Part shown: positions 8,194 through 16,072 of the stretch, one piece after another
Numbering within the stretch: position 1 is the stretch's first letter
Layout: every line of letters begins with the position of its first letter
The notes under the pieces: model-generated
Told to the model about the DNA's origin: nothing
Databases searched by the model: none
The model's input: only the letters and a program-made list of their open reading frames with translations
Assembly: GCA_034411135.1 (NCBI GenBank)
Contig: DAOUMN010000042.1
Location: forward strand, 1-64,000
Direction of reading: 5' to 3'
DNA length: 64,000 nt
Origin: Bellilinea sp034411135
Lineage (GTDB): Bacteria > Chloroflexota > Anaerolineae > Anaerolineales > Anaerolineaceae
Program-made: the position numbers and the translations under genes

Positions 8194-8374
8194 TATTTGG
8201 TTTAATGCTTTGTGTGACGGATATTCGATATATCGTGTTGTTACGAATTTCAATACGAATTTCGCCATACCCTGTCATGGAACGAATCTGCTCTAAAACT
8301 CTCAAAAGACTTTCTATTCCTGGCTGCCCGAGATATTCAATCAAGCGGTTAGATTCGCTTTTTGTATTATTCAT
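8168..8374 (-). CDS. Small DUF2292/YezD-like protein
   Basis: The 68-residue protein has the pattern of the YezD / DUF2292 family: an N-terminal helix 'ESLLRVLEQIRSMTGYG' followed by strand-turn-strand 'EIRIEIRNNTIYRISVTQS'. In cellular proteins the segment after the helix reads like G-x-V-x-I-x-I-x-D-G-x-V. The function of the family is not known. ATG 8374 is chosen because GAGGAAAG lies four to five bases before it; a longer frame from 8392 overlaps more of the upstream gene. It is the last gene of the early/middle transcription unit before the late promoter. Confidence 0.55.
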   Translation of the reverse strand: MNNTKSESNRLIEYLGQPGIESLLRVLEQIRSMTGYGEIRIEIRNNTIYRISVTQSIKPNIDFSSTDV

Positions 8375-8852
8375 CCAACTTTCCTCTATCATGATTGTCT
8401 TTTGTGCCTTTCCAGTGAATGATCACGCGCTCCTCCAACAGCCTCTGGAGTCGTTCTTGCTCCTCTTCCAAGACGCTCGCTCGTCTCTGTTCAATCTGGG
8501 AATCCGTGATACCGCTGTAATAGTCATGCTTAGCTTCTATTTCCTCTGCGATAAACTGTTCAGCAAACAGAGGATATTTTTTCTTCACTCTCCGCTCTAA
8601 TCTCTTTTTTCTAATGCTTGACAAATTTTCCTGGCTAATAGTTTTGGGTGGTGCGGAAACAGATTGCCAGTGAATGCCGTAACCGCTACCAAACAGGTTG
8701 TGATGGTTGTAATACTCCATCACTTCATCAGGACAGATGCGAGCACGTGGATCATCCGAAGGGAAAAAAAACTCAGCAAGAACCCTCGGCATTCCCTCTG
8801 GCGGTTTGGTATAAGGGTTATTCCATTGTATGTTCCAAACTGCGCCAATCAT
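8367..8852 (-). CDS. Phage protein of unknown function
   Basis: This 161-residue protein has an aromatic N-terminal half (WNIQWNNPYTKPPEG; 'YYNHHNLFGSGYGIHW') and a strongly charged C-terminal half with Glu/Arg-rich helices (about residues 85-145) that probably form a coiled coil. I do not recognise the family. AGG lies eight bases before the ATG. It follows the primase-polymerase gene by 32 bases and overlaps the next small gene. Position between replication and packaging genes would fit a regulator or packaging accessory, but that is only a guess. Confidence 0.6.
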   Translation of the reverse strand: MIGAVWNIQWNNPYTKPPEGMPRVLAEFFFPSDDPRARICPDEVMEYYNHHNLFGSGYGIHWQSVSAPPKTISQENLSSIRKKRLERRVKKKYPLFAEQFIAEEIEAKHDYYSGITDSQIEQRRASVLEEEQERLQRLLEERVIIHWKGTKDNHDRGKLDE

Positions 8853-8884
8853 ATGTTACCTTCCAATACATCACTTTGACATCC

Positions 8885-9745
8885 CTACAACCTTCCACCC
8901 AGCGCAAAAATCGCTTCGCGGTTACTCAACCCATACAACATTCCGTACAGGTTGATAACATCCAGCGGCTTGGGAAAATTGCAAACGAAACACCCACACA
9001 CCTGATGCTCGATATCAACCCAAAACGATGGATTGGTATCATCATGAAACGGACACTGCGTAACATAGAAATGGTCTCCCGACTTGCGCAGCGGCGATCT
9101 GAAAAACTGCTCGATACTGAATACCTTACGCACTTTTGCAATCAGATCGTCGCCCGGCAGGTTATCAAAGCCGCGCGCTGCCGCCTCCCATGGGTCGGAG
9201 ACAGGTAATGGAGGAGAGACGGTCTGAATAACTGGATGGACATCCTGAACACTGAGTAGCAATTGTGCAGGAAGGACATCGGAAAGCGCCTCAATAGTTG
9301 GAATAAAAAATGGTGTCAGCGGCGTGTAAATCGCGCCTGACTCGTGAACACTGCCTGGACCCGTCACCAGTCCATAACGTCCTTTGATGTCAATCTTGCC
9401 AATGTGCTGATTACGTACTGGTTGCAGTGATCGAAAATAGACATGCACTCCGCGTCTTGAGCGCACCGCAAATGCTCGTTTGATGACGCGGTAGTTTGGC
9501 AATTGGGCAATCCAGGTTTGCCATCTGGTGTACTCAGTAAAGTCATCGAAATCAATCACCGTCAAATTATTGAAGCCAGTCACAATGCCTAAGTTAACGT
9601 GTTGTTGTGACCAGCGGATAACATCATTCTGTTCTGGTTGTTCCTGCTGATAAGGGGTCCACTTCAAAAGTGGTTTTTTTGAACCGTGTTCCAGAGGGAC
9701 AACCGAAAAACCTGCGTTAAAGAAGGAAAGAAAAAAACTATTCAT
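8885..9745 (-). CDS. Primase-polymerase with CHC2 zinc finger
   Basis: The 286-residue enzyme joins an N-terminal archaeo-eukaryotic primase-like domain to a C-terminal zinc finger. Domain 1 (about 1-190) shows 'PLEHGSKKPLLKW', 'LGIVTGFNNLTVIDFDDF' (the metal-binding DxD-like site) and 'RSRRGVHVYFRS' (the conserved His strand). Domain 2 has 'CPFHDDTNPSF' and 'VCGCFVC', the CHC2 finger used for template recognition. It should lay primers for phage replication. CGGAGAC lies seven bases before the ATG. It stands on the far side of the iteron cluster from the helicase gene. Palindrome copies at 9249 and 9530 lie in it. Confidence 0.88.
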   Translation of the reverse strand: MNSFFLSFFNAGFSVVPLEHGSKKPLLKWTPYQQEQPEQNDVIRWSQQHVNLGIVTGFNNLTVIDFDDFTEYTRWQTWIAQLPNYRVIKRAFAVRSRRGVHVYFRSLQPVRNQHIGKIDIKGRYGLVTGPGSVHESGAIYTPLTPFFIPTIEALSDVLPAQLLLSVQDVHPVIQTVSPPLPVSDPWEAAARGFDNLPGDDLIAKVRKVFSIEQFFRSPLRKSGDHFYVTQCPFHDDTNPSFWVDIEHQVCGCFVCNFPKPLDVINLYGMLYGLSNREAIFALGGRL

Positions 9746-9920
9746 AAAAGTCTCCGTGCAGGTTTTGCAGGTTTTAAAGCCAGTTTTCTATTAATATGTA
9801 AAAATCTTTTCCAGACTCGCACGCAATCAAGATATATTAAGTGATATAAAACCTGTAAAACCTGCATAGTAATTTTCATATTAAATAGAAAATGCCCGAA
9901 AAACCTGCAAAACCTGCATT
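9746..9920. other. Putative phage replication origin with iterons
   Basis: This 175-base gap between the helicase and primase-polymerase genes holds six copies of AAAACCTGCA (one copy with T for C) in three tandem pairs, each pair sharing one base. Copies are at 9757-9766 and 9766-9775 (reverse orientation), 9848-9857 and 9857-9866, and 9900-9909 and 9909-9918. Between them lie A/T-rich stretches (9778-9800, 9828-9850, 9866-9895) that could be unwinding elements. Iterons plus A/T-rich DNA flanked by initiation enzymes is the usual plan of a phage origin. The inverted arrangement could also fold as RNA. Confidence 0.6.
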
Positions 9921-11816
9921 TTACTGATCGAAACAGTACTTTGTCATTGTTCCGCCGCGATAATCCATTGTTCTCATTCTGAACCTCTGCTTCAAATAAT
10001 CTGCTGTATTCTTCAATCTCCAACCGAAAGACTTGACACTGCGTGGCCAATCGCTGTCTGGTTTATTGTTTCCAAACAGCAGATATTGGCTCTCAACATA
10101 CAACTCTCGTGCTGTCACCCATCGGCCAATATTTTGCGGGTTACTCAACCAGGCTTCAATGGCTTCGATGATAACCTCGCCCTCGGCCAGAAAGTCTCGC
10201 TGTTCGTTTTTGATGATGTTTACAATCTCATCCCACAGATTGGTTTTCTTATTGGCCTGGCTGATAACGCGCCCTAACGTTTCCCAATCTGCCATACGCA
10301 GTGGGCTGCCGACCGGAATTGCACCAGTGCGCAATTCGGCTATGGTGCGGTTCAGGTGGTTAAGTAGTTCAAACCAAAAACCGTTGCGATTTTTCTCGAT
10401 CCATTCAATAAAATTCAATTCCTGACCGCGCTGGTCGTCTGGAATACGCTTCATTGGCAAAATGATTGTGCGGTCGGCCAGGTCGTCTCTGCGCAGGGTA
10501 TCTGGTGTCCTGGCAGTAATGGCTAACCAACAGCGATAGCGGATAATTCCCATTTCCTTGGATGTAAAAAGTTTACGATACTCATCGGTTGCGCCTGTGC
10601 TGATTCTGGCAAGTTTATCGCGCATCCAGGGTTCGAGTGTGTCCATGTTGTCCATCACATATAGATGGTAATAGTGCGCCGCGACGGTCAGGGCGTCGGG
10701 TTTTTCAGGTACGCCAGATATATCCGCGAATTGTCCAAATAATAACTTCATCAAAAGCCGCAATGCCATGCTTTTTCCGCTGCCCTTCTCCCCCAGAAAA
10801 ACCATAATCGGGCGCGTGGGACACAGTTCGGTGAAAAAGAGCGTCTGAATCCATACCTGAAACAGCCAGCCGTACAGATCAGTGCGGTCCTTCCAGAATG
10901 GTATCTGGCTGATGGTGTCGAGATAATTTATGTCAATCGGGTCAGGCTGATAGGGCTTCCAGGTGGGAAAATCATAAAATAACACCGGGCCTTCGCCGTT
11001 AATCTCAGTTTTGATTTCGTCCCCGTTCAGAACATACACGGTGCCGTCGAAGCGCGAAATTCGCAAGGTGCGTGTTTCCCGGTCGTAGTGGGCAAACTTG
11101 ACGACTGGGATTGTTTCAGCATGGCGAATGGCGGTTGTTTTTGCTGCGCTGGTGATCAAGCCGAATGCCTGTGTTGATGGATTTGCGCCTGTCAACATGT
11201 GTAAGAATGCTTCCCAACGTTCTGTATCCAGATCGTATAGTCTGTGCTCGTCATAATACAGGTAATAGTAGTTATCGTCGCTCAACACGAATTTACCGTG
11301 CCGTGCCAGCCAGTCCACAACCAGTGCCTCGATATTGCTATGGCGAATAATCGCCGGGCGTTTGTCGGGGATCAGTTCGTTTTCAATAGCACGCTTCAGT
11401 CCGGGATCAGGAGATGTAATCAGTTTGGATGTAATTCGTTTTTGTTTTTGCTGGTTCGCCTGTGCGCCTAACTTCATCGCATTGTAGCGACTTGCTACAT
11501 GTTGAATCATTAATGACAGGTAACTGTAGATGGCGACCTGAAGCACGCCTTGATACTGAGTGTTCAGTGCGTCGTAAATGGCATCTTCGATTTGGTTCGG
11601 ATTTTCTTCGGCTGCGTGGTATAGTGTTTGCCAGGGTTCAGTTGTGACAGGGATATCTGGAAAAGTATTATTCAGAATGGCGGTTGCTATTGCTTCGGCA
11701 TCTGCACGCCAAGCGTTTTCGTCATATTGGCCGAACGCGGCGCGCAGAATTTCGGCATCCTGGCCAGGCAGCGTTTCGCCAGCGTATTCGGTGATGGTTG
11801 TGGCAGCGTTGACCAT
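9921..11816 (-). CDS. Phage P-loop helicase/ATPase for replication
   Basis: The 631-residue protein has a long N-terminal helical region of unclear fold (about 1-310) and a C-terminal P-loop ATPase. Walker A is 'FLGEKGSGKS' at about residue 340, Walker B 'HLYVMDNMD', and an arginine-rich 'LADRTIILPMKR' segment follows. This matches phage replicative helicases of the primase-helicase (D5/DUF927-like) type, usually paired with a primase-polymerase as here. A C-terminal winged-helix-like part begins near 'WVTARELYVESQ'. The start at ATG 11816 has AGGA eight bases before it; a TTG at 11858 would overlap the upstream vWA gene. The palindrome copy at 11553 encodes NTQY. Confidence 0.8.
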   Translation of the reverse strand: MVNAATTITEYAGETLPGQDAEILRAAFGQYDENAWRADAEAIATAILNNTFPDIPVTTEPWQTLYHAAEENPNQIEDAIYDALNTQYQGVLQVAIYSYLSLMIQHVASRYNAMKLGAQANQQKQKRITSKLITSPDPGLKRAIENELIPDKRPAIIRHSNIEALVVDWLARHGKFVLSDDNYYYLYYDEHRLYDLDTERWEAFLHMLTGANPSTQAFGLITSAAKTTAIRHAETIPVVKFAHYDRETRTLRISRFDGTVYVLNGDEIKTEINGEGPVLFYDFPTWKPYQPDPIDINYLDTISQIPFWKDRTDLYGWLFQVWIQTLFFTELCPTRPIMVFLGEKGSGKSMALRLLMKLLFGQFADISGVPEKPDALTVAAHYYHLYVMDNMDTLEPWMRDKLARISTGATDEYRKLFTSKEMGIIRYRCWLAITARTPDTLRRDDLADRTIILPMKRIPDDQRGQELNFIEWIEKNRNGFWFELLNHLNRTIAELRTGAIPVGSPLRMADWETLGRVISQANKKTNLWDEIVNIIKNEQRDFLAEGEVIIEAIEAWLSNPQNIGRWVTARELYVESQYLLFGNNKPDSDWPRSVKSFGWRLKNTADYLKQRFRMRTMDYRGGTMTKYCFDQ

Positions 11817-11820
11817 GTTG

Positions 11821-12381
11821 TCATCCTGGCAGATATAAGGTTGATATGGTCTCTGCAAGCAAATTGGCGCGGTCGGCAGTTACCGTTTGCCCACCGGTTG
11901 CAGCGGCCAGACGCTGCAGAAACTCTCGCCCGGCTGGATGCTCTTCCGGTCCCACGTAAATCGTAGAGATCTTGTTTTTGTATGTTTTGGCAACGGCAAG
12001 TGTATCCTGTTCATTGTCCGGTTCACCGTCGCTAATCAAGATAAACTGCATGCCCTGTACGTCGGCAATTTTTGCAAATTGCAGTGCCTTTGCCATGTTT
12101 GTGCTTCTTCCAAGATACGCAGGAATCCCATTGGGACAGAATAAGACATCGTCTGAAAATGCAATAACGGCAATCTTGCCCGGATAATTAGTTTGCAAAT
12201 TGGCCAATTCTTCGCATGCTACCTCGTAGCGGGAGTTTCTCCCGCGGCTGTCACGGGTACTCATGCTACCGCTGGTATCCACGATGACAATAAGATTAGC
12301 ATTGACAAAAGTTTCAGCAATGCTTTTATTTTCCTGCTTCGCAATTGCGCCGAGTGAACCGGGAACGATTGCTGTGTTCAT
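11821..12381 (-). CDS. Small vWA-domain protein
   Basis: The 186-residue product is essentially one von Willebrand factor A domain. The first strand ends in 'LIVIVDTSGSMS', the MIDAS metal site DxSxS; the second site is in 'STNMAKAL' and the third acidic residue in 'LISDGEPDN'. A metal-dependent vWA fold normally binds partner proteins. I chose ATG 12381 because GGAGG lies seven bases before it; the longer frame to 12477 runs through the neighbouring gene. It sits in a block of small genes between the J-domain protein and the helicase. A phage-borne vWA protein with no obvious ATPase partner is uncommon; a chaperone-like or host-takeover role is possible. Confidence 0.85.
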   Translation of the reverse strand: MNTAIVPGSLGAIAKQENKSIAETFVNANLIVIVDTSGSMSTRDSRGRNSRYEVACEELANLQTNYPGKIAVIAFSDDVLFCPNGIPAYLGRSTNMAKALQFAKIADVQGMQFILISDGEPDNEQDTLAVAKTYKNKISTIYVGPEEHPAGREFLQRLAAATGGQTVTADRANLLAETISTLYLPG

Positions 12382-12614
12382 TTCTGTTCCTCCAATTCTT
12401 TGAGCCGCAGCCATAATGCCACTTCGACATCCGTAGCCGGAAAGACGTTTTTGGACTTTCCGAAACGCAGCATCCATTCGCCCGCTTCATTTTGAAAAAT
12501 TTCAAATTCTGTTTCTTTGAATTTGTGGACAATATTCGTCGGTTTTTTGCCCTGTCTTGCCAGCTTTGAGTTTTCTAAATGATGCCGTTTAACGACAAAC
12601 ATTTTTTTAGTCAT
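12378..12614 (-). CDS. Small protein of unknown function
   Basis: The 78-residue protein begins MTKKMFVVKRHHLENSK and has a basic N-terminal half followed by 'TEFEIFQNEAGEWMLRFGKS', a likely beta hairpin, and a C-terminal helix. ATG 12614 is preceded by GGAGG at eight bases, so the longer frame to 12674 is not used. It overlaps the vWA gene start by four bases (ATGA), implying coupled translation with it. No family recognised; a small nucleic-acid-binding or vWA-partner protein would fit. Confidence 0.5.
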   Translation of the reverse strand: MTKKMFVVKRHHLENSKLARQGKKPTNIVHKFKETEFEIFQNEAGEWMLRFGKSKNVFPATDVEVALWLRLKELEEQK

Positions 12615-12801
12615 CAATCCGCCTCCATATAATGGTGCAGCTTGTACAATCGCGCCGATGATGAAAATAGGCATGAATGGCTTTATAAACTTTATCCTTG
12701 TTGCTCTCCAATTTTGCCTTTTGAAAATTTTTTACAGCCTCATCAATGCCCAAATCGAGCGTTTTTCCGATTTCACATAGATGTTTTTCCGATTTCCACA
12801 T
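12607..12801 (-). CDS. Small Cys-pair protein of unknown function
   Basis: The 64-residue product starts MWKSEKHLCEIGKTL, has a charged helical middle, and ends with 'HHRRDCTSCTIIWRRI'. The CxxC preceded by two histidines could bind a metal. ATG 12801 has GAGGA five bases upstream and is preferred to the earlier frame start at 12840. It overlaps the following gene by eight bases. Function unknown. Confidence 0.5.
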   Translation of the reverse strand: MWKSEKHLCEIGKTLDLGIDEAVKNFQKAKLESNKDKVYKAIHAYFHHRRDCTSCTIIWRRIDD

Positions 12802-12808
12802 AGTGTCC

Positions 12809-13663
12809 TCACGTCCAGTTCCAAACCGGTTCGGTTGCACCCATTGGCCAGGACGCCACCAGCGTGCCTTTTTCGGTCACAATGTCTTCCCACTGCAAAA
12901 TTTTTTGAACGACAAATCGGCCAAGCCGCTCATACCCCTCGGCAAGGATGTATCCGCAGCGCAATGGAGCGCGGTAACCGGTTCTAATAGACAATTTGTT
13001 TATAGAAAATTTGTCTACGCTGAATTGCAAAGATGCTTCAAAAGCTAATCCTGCGTCATACTTTGCCCGTTGATTTGGATTGTTTAGGATCTCATAGGCT
13101 TCTTTGATCTTGATAAACATCTCTTTGGCATTGGGTTCTTTGCACACATCCGGGTGCCACTGCTTGACCATGCGACGGTAGGCGCTCTTGATTTCCTCAT
13201 CCGTTGCGGTGCGCTGGATGCCGAGAACGCTGTACAAAGTCGTTGTGTTTACATACTGAGTACTTCCCTCGAACCATTCTCTCAAGACGCTCTCCGGGAA
13301 GATAAAAACCCATTCTTTTTGGGCATTCATCCCGCTGGCTTGATACTCGTCTCCAGCAGGTTTCGTGCGTCCCAGATACCAGACATCACACACGCGCGTG
13401 ATCAATTGCTGTTGATTGTTTCCGATCGTTATCGTTCCTATATCCTCGCCGTAAATTTGCAGTATCCAGTCGCGCACCCTTCCGCAATACTGAGTATCTA
13501 CCAGCCAAACTTTTGCTATTGGATCAAACCGCCGCGCGCTGGCGGGCAATCCCTTGATCAGCGCCACGAATTGCGGATTGTATGGCGTTTGCACCACCAG
13601 CGCGCCGTTGGATGTGGTGACATGGCATTGGTTTTGGCGAGCTTCACTGCCAGAGTCAAACAT
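12809..13663 (-). CDS. HARP-like/J-domain protein
   Basis: In this 284-residue protein residues about 15-75 look like a HARP-type beta domain ('TPYNPQFVALIKGLPASARRFD', split: YNPQFVALIKGL then ARRFDPIAKVWLV), a module found in SMARCAL1-like annealing helicases. Residues about 140-205 are a J domain with the essential HPD motif in 'VKQWHPDVCKEP' and the usual helix IV 'EAYEILNNPNQRAKYD'. J domains recruit and stimulate DnaK/Hsp70. The combination suggests a protein that brings host DnaK to a phage DNA complex. GAGG lies six bases before the ATG, and the gene overlaps the nuclease stop by eight bases. Two palindrome copies (13253, 13487) both encode TQY. Confidence 0.8.
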   Translation of the reverse strand: MFDSGSEARQNQCHVTTSNGALVVQTPYNPQFVALIKGLPASARRFDPIAKVWLVDTQYCGRVRDWILQIYGEDIGTITIGNNQQQLITRVCDVWYLGRTKPAGDEYQASGMNAQKEWVFIFPESVLREWFEGSTQYVNTTTLYSVLGIQRTATDEEIKSAYRRMVKQWHPDVCKEPNAKEMFIKIKEAYEILNNPNQRAKYDAGLAFEASLQFSVDKFSINKLSIRTGYRAPLRCGYILAEGYERLGRFVVQKILQWEDIVTEKGTLVASWPMGATEPVWNWT

Positions 13664-14408
13664 ACCGCCCTCTGCAGTTGGCGTAAAAGTCGCAGTATTT
13701 TGAATTGCATCGCCAGGTTGTGGGGTTCAGCGGAAAATATTCCTTGCTAATGCCTTCCCACACCCGTTTGACCATTTCGAAGAGGAAAAACAGCTCCCCT
13801 GGTTTGTGGCTGTGTTCCAGGATTTGGACTTGCGGCGTTTTGGTTTTTACGAACACAAAATGTTTGAAGCGCCAGTTGACTTCGAAACCGCCCTGGTTAA
13901 GCGCCGCCAGATAGAAAAGGGTTTGCAGCGAATTATTTGCCTGATCCTGCGTCCACGACTTGGCGGACGTTTTGAAATCCGCCGGTGTGCCGTCTTCGAG
14001 GATGACGTCAATAAAGCCGATTACCGGCACGGGGACACCCGGAACACGCAATTCCGCCTTTCTCTCAATCATTGCGCCGGCACTGTCGCGGCGAGGTTTT
14101 ATAGTATTTATCGCCGTCTGCACTTCTTTGTTACTCAGTATGCGAATCCCTTCGTTGTAGTGCAGTTCGGGTGTTTCGTCAGGTTCTAATGCAACGTCTT
14201 CTGTGAAAGATTTACCGAATTCTTCTTTCCAGATATCTCCCCAATTCGAGTGATTCTGGATCATGCGCTCTACCGTACCGTGAAAGGCGCTGCCAAAAGC
14301 CAGCGCGCTGGTCTTTTTGGTTGGCTCACCGGCAATATATTTCCGCCGCCAGGCTTCCGGGCAGTCCAGGTACATGCTGATGGATGAGTAACTGAGATGC
14401 TCTACCAT
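13656..14408 (-). CDS. PD-(D/E)XK nuclease, RecB/Cas4-like
   Basis: The 250-residue protein matches the PDDEXK_1 (RecB-like/Cas4-like) exonuclease family. Catalytic residues are in 'GFIDVILEDGTPADFKTSAK' (Asp then D-x-K), with an upstream Glu/His helix 'ALAFGSAFHGTVERM'. A Cys near residue 16 ('LDCPEAW') and three more at the end ('RCNSKYCDFYANC') are placed as in iron-sulfur nucleases such as AddB and Cas4. Next to RecT it is probably the 5'-3' exonuclease partner making single strands for annealing. The palindrome copy at 14131 is read here in the ILS frame. Confidence 0.85.
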   Translation of the reverse strand: MVEHLSYSSISMYLDCPEAWRRKYIAGEPTKKTSALAFGSAFHGTVERMIQNHSNWGDIWKEEFGKSFTEDVALEPDETPELHYNEGIRILSNKEVQTAINTIKPRRDSAGAMIERKAELRVPGVPVPVIGFIDVILEDGTPADFKTSAKSWTQDQANNSLQTLFYLAALNQGGFEVNWRFKHFVFVKTKTPQVQILEHSHKPGELFFLFEMVKRVWEGISKEYFPLNPTTWRCNSKYCDFYANCRGRYV

Positions 14409-14410
14409 TG

Positions 14411-15139
14411 TTATGCTCCCTTGAGGACCGCGAAGACCATTTCTACTTCTTCCTGCGTAGCCGGAATTTTTCCGCCGTTAGCTTCCATAATTGCGGCAGG
14501 TTCAAACTGTTCCAGCAGTTGATCCAGCGTGATTTGCGGCTTAGTCGGCACGGTTGCAGCTTGTACATCAATCACTTCTCCGCTGTCCGTAATAGTTACG
14601 CCGAGTTCTTCCGGCATCTTCATAATGGTGGTCATTCCGGCGGTAATATCCGGCGCGGCGACATCGGCGGCAAAACCTACCGCGCGCCACATACACATCT
14701 GTTCCGGGTATTTTGTCCATCCACTATCCGGTTTGACCAGCCCGGCGCGTTTGGCATCCTCAAAGGTGAATTGTGCAGTGTATTCAAAACCGCTTTTTCG
14801 TTTGATCGTGCAGGAATGTCCCAGGTAACTGCCGTCTTCCTTCGTAAGGCGTTTGATTTCTATTTTCTCAATGTCGGGATGCGAATGCAGAAGCGCCAGA
14901 GCGCCGCGCGGCGAAAGTCCCGGCTTTCCCTGGATAACGTGGATAAATTCAAAACTCGCGGTAACACTCAACCCAAGCTCATAGCCTTTCAGCATGATGG
15001 CCGCCGCCGCTTCCTGGCTGACCACACCGAACAGGCGCGATTTCCACATCACCGGCGCCATCTGGCTGATCATCTGCCAGATTTGCGGGGTCAGTTCCCG
15101 CTGTTGAATCGGAACAATGGCAAGTTTTTCGTCAGACAT
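14411..15139 (-). CDS. recT: RecT-family single-strand annealing protein
   Basis: This 242-residue protein belongs to the RecT/Redbeta-like annealing family. Core features are 'FGVVSQEAAAAIMLKGYELG', the 'IQGKPGLSPRGALALLHS' turn, the 'HSCTIKRKSG...FTFEDAKRAGL' sheet and 'WTKYPEQMCMWRAVGFAADV'. It binds single strands and anneals them in phage recombination. ATG 15139 with AGGAG eight bases upstream is preferred to the earlier frame start at 15157. Only two bases separate its stop from the nuclease gene that follows, forming a RecE/RecT-like pair, and it overlaps the ERCC4-type nuclease gene by eight bases. Confidence 0.9.
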   Translation of the reverse strand: MSDEKLAIVPIQQRELTPQIWQMISQMAPVMWKSRLFGVVSQEAAAAIMLKGYELGLSVTASFEFIHVIQGKPGLSPRGALALLHSHPDIEKIEIKRLTKEDGSYLGHSCTIKRKSGFEYTAQFTFEDAKRAGLVKPDSGWTKYPEQMCMWRAVGFAADVAAPDITAGMTTIMKMPEELGVTITDSGEVIDVQAATVPTKPQITLDQLLEQFEPAAIMEANGGKIPATQEEVEMVFAVLKGA

Positions 15140-15893
15140 GTGCTTTCTCCTTTTCAAAAATGGTCAGTTTTTCTCTATCCTGTTCATCCAGATTTAACTC
15201 AATCGTCTGTTTATCTTTCAATCCCAAAAATCCGCGTACTTTTTGTCGTGTTGTATCGCTGATTGGAGACTTGATGCTCATATCGGTTAATCCGACAATC
15301 GCGTGAGCCAGAATCCCTCCGCTCCACTCCAGAATCATCCGCGCTCGTTCCAGGCCGATGCCCGGTAAACTCATCAAGAAAACTGACTTTGCGTCTACCG
15401 GAATAGGCTGTTTTTGCGGCAATATGTCCACCACGTCATCATGCTTGCGATTTGCCAGCATATTCACAACCCCCCCATACTCAGTATCTGAAGGGCAATG
15501 CACTACGTAACAGCCCATTTCCTGCACGGTCAATAGTGCTCCCTGCACCGCGTTCCACGCCCAGCCGGTTTCACGTCCGGTGTAGACTTTGCCGTTGTGA
15601 TCTGGGCTGAGTGTGCCGGTCACGACCAGGTATGGCCAGTACGTTTGGGATTTCCCCTGCAATTGCTGATTGATGCGGTTGTTGACCAGCCGTCCAATTT
15701 GTTCCAGCAGTCTGCCGTCTCGCAAACTGTTGAGCAAATCATCGCTTGTCTTTCGTTCAATTAACAGGATATGCCCGTCGTCACACGCAACCCAGGCGTC
15801 TCCGGCTTGCAATAGGGTTATTGCTGCGCCCGGGAATTGATGCTGGATGTAATCTGGTTCTCTTTGGTCTATCATAATTGCTGATATAGCCAT
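15132..15893 (-). CDS. ERCC4-type (XPF-like) nuclease
   Basis: The 253-residue enzyme has the XPF/Mus81 nuclease core: 'AIMIDQREPDYIQ' and 'ILLIERKTSDDLLNSLRDGR', containing the ERKxxxD catalytic motif. A helix-hairpin-helix follows near residue 200 ('SLPGIGLERARMIL'). These enzymes cut branched DNA such as flaps, forks and recombination intermediates. I set the start at ATG 15893 (MAISAIM), with AGGAG seven bases upstream; the frame runs on to 16124 but that part lies in the structured RNA region and has no protein likeness. It leads the recombination block. The palindrome copy at 15477 encodes DTEY. Confidence 0.85.
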   Translation of the reverse strand: MAISAIMIDQREPDYIQHQFPGAAITLLQAGDAWVACDDGHILLIERKTSDDLLNSLRDGRLLEQIGRLVNNRINQQLQGKSQTYWPYLVVTGTLSPDHNGKVYTGRETGWAWNAVQGALLTVQEMGCYVVHCPSDTEYGGVVNMLANRKHDDVVDILPQKQPIPVDAKSVFLMSLPGIGLERARMILEWSGGILAHAIVGLTDMSIKSPISDTTRQKVRGFLGLKDKQTIELNLDEQDREKLTIFEKEKAHV

Positions 15894-16004
15894 CTGAGTG
15901 CTCCTGATTTTTTTGGGCGGGCGTCTGGCTACCAATAATTTGCAATGTGCCTCGCGCCCGCCCTTGCGAAGGAGGATCACCGGGTGAAAAGGACACCCGG
16001 CTAA

Positions 16005-16072
16005 AGCGGCAAGGAAGATTTGAACTTCCATCTGAGTCTTAATAACCCGCTCTACTGTTGAACTATTGCCGC
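16005..16072 (-). tRNA. Degenerate tRNA-like element
   Basis: The minus strand shows a perfect 7-bp acceptor stem (16066-16072 with 16006-16012), a 4-bp D stem with a short loop lacking GG, and a perfect 5-bp T stem with the loop TTCAAAT. The anticodon arm is abnormal: GGGTT/GACTC closes a 5-base loop ATTAA, or a shifted 4-bp stem gives a 7-base loop without U33. Either way UUA is central, which would read the UAA stop codon. No CCA is encoded. It may be a domain of the surrounding large RNA rather than a working tRNA. Confidence 0.5.

Noticed and set aside
9742..10050. 102-residue minus-strand frame over the iteron region
   Set aside because: It overlaps the helicase gene in another frame and is translated iteron and A/T-rich sequence without any domain.
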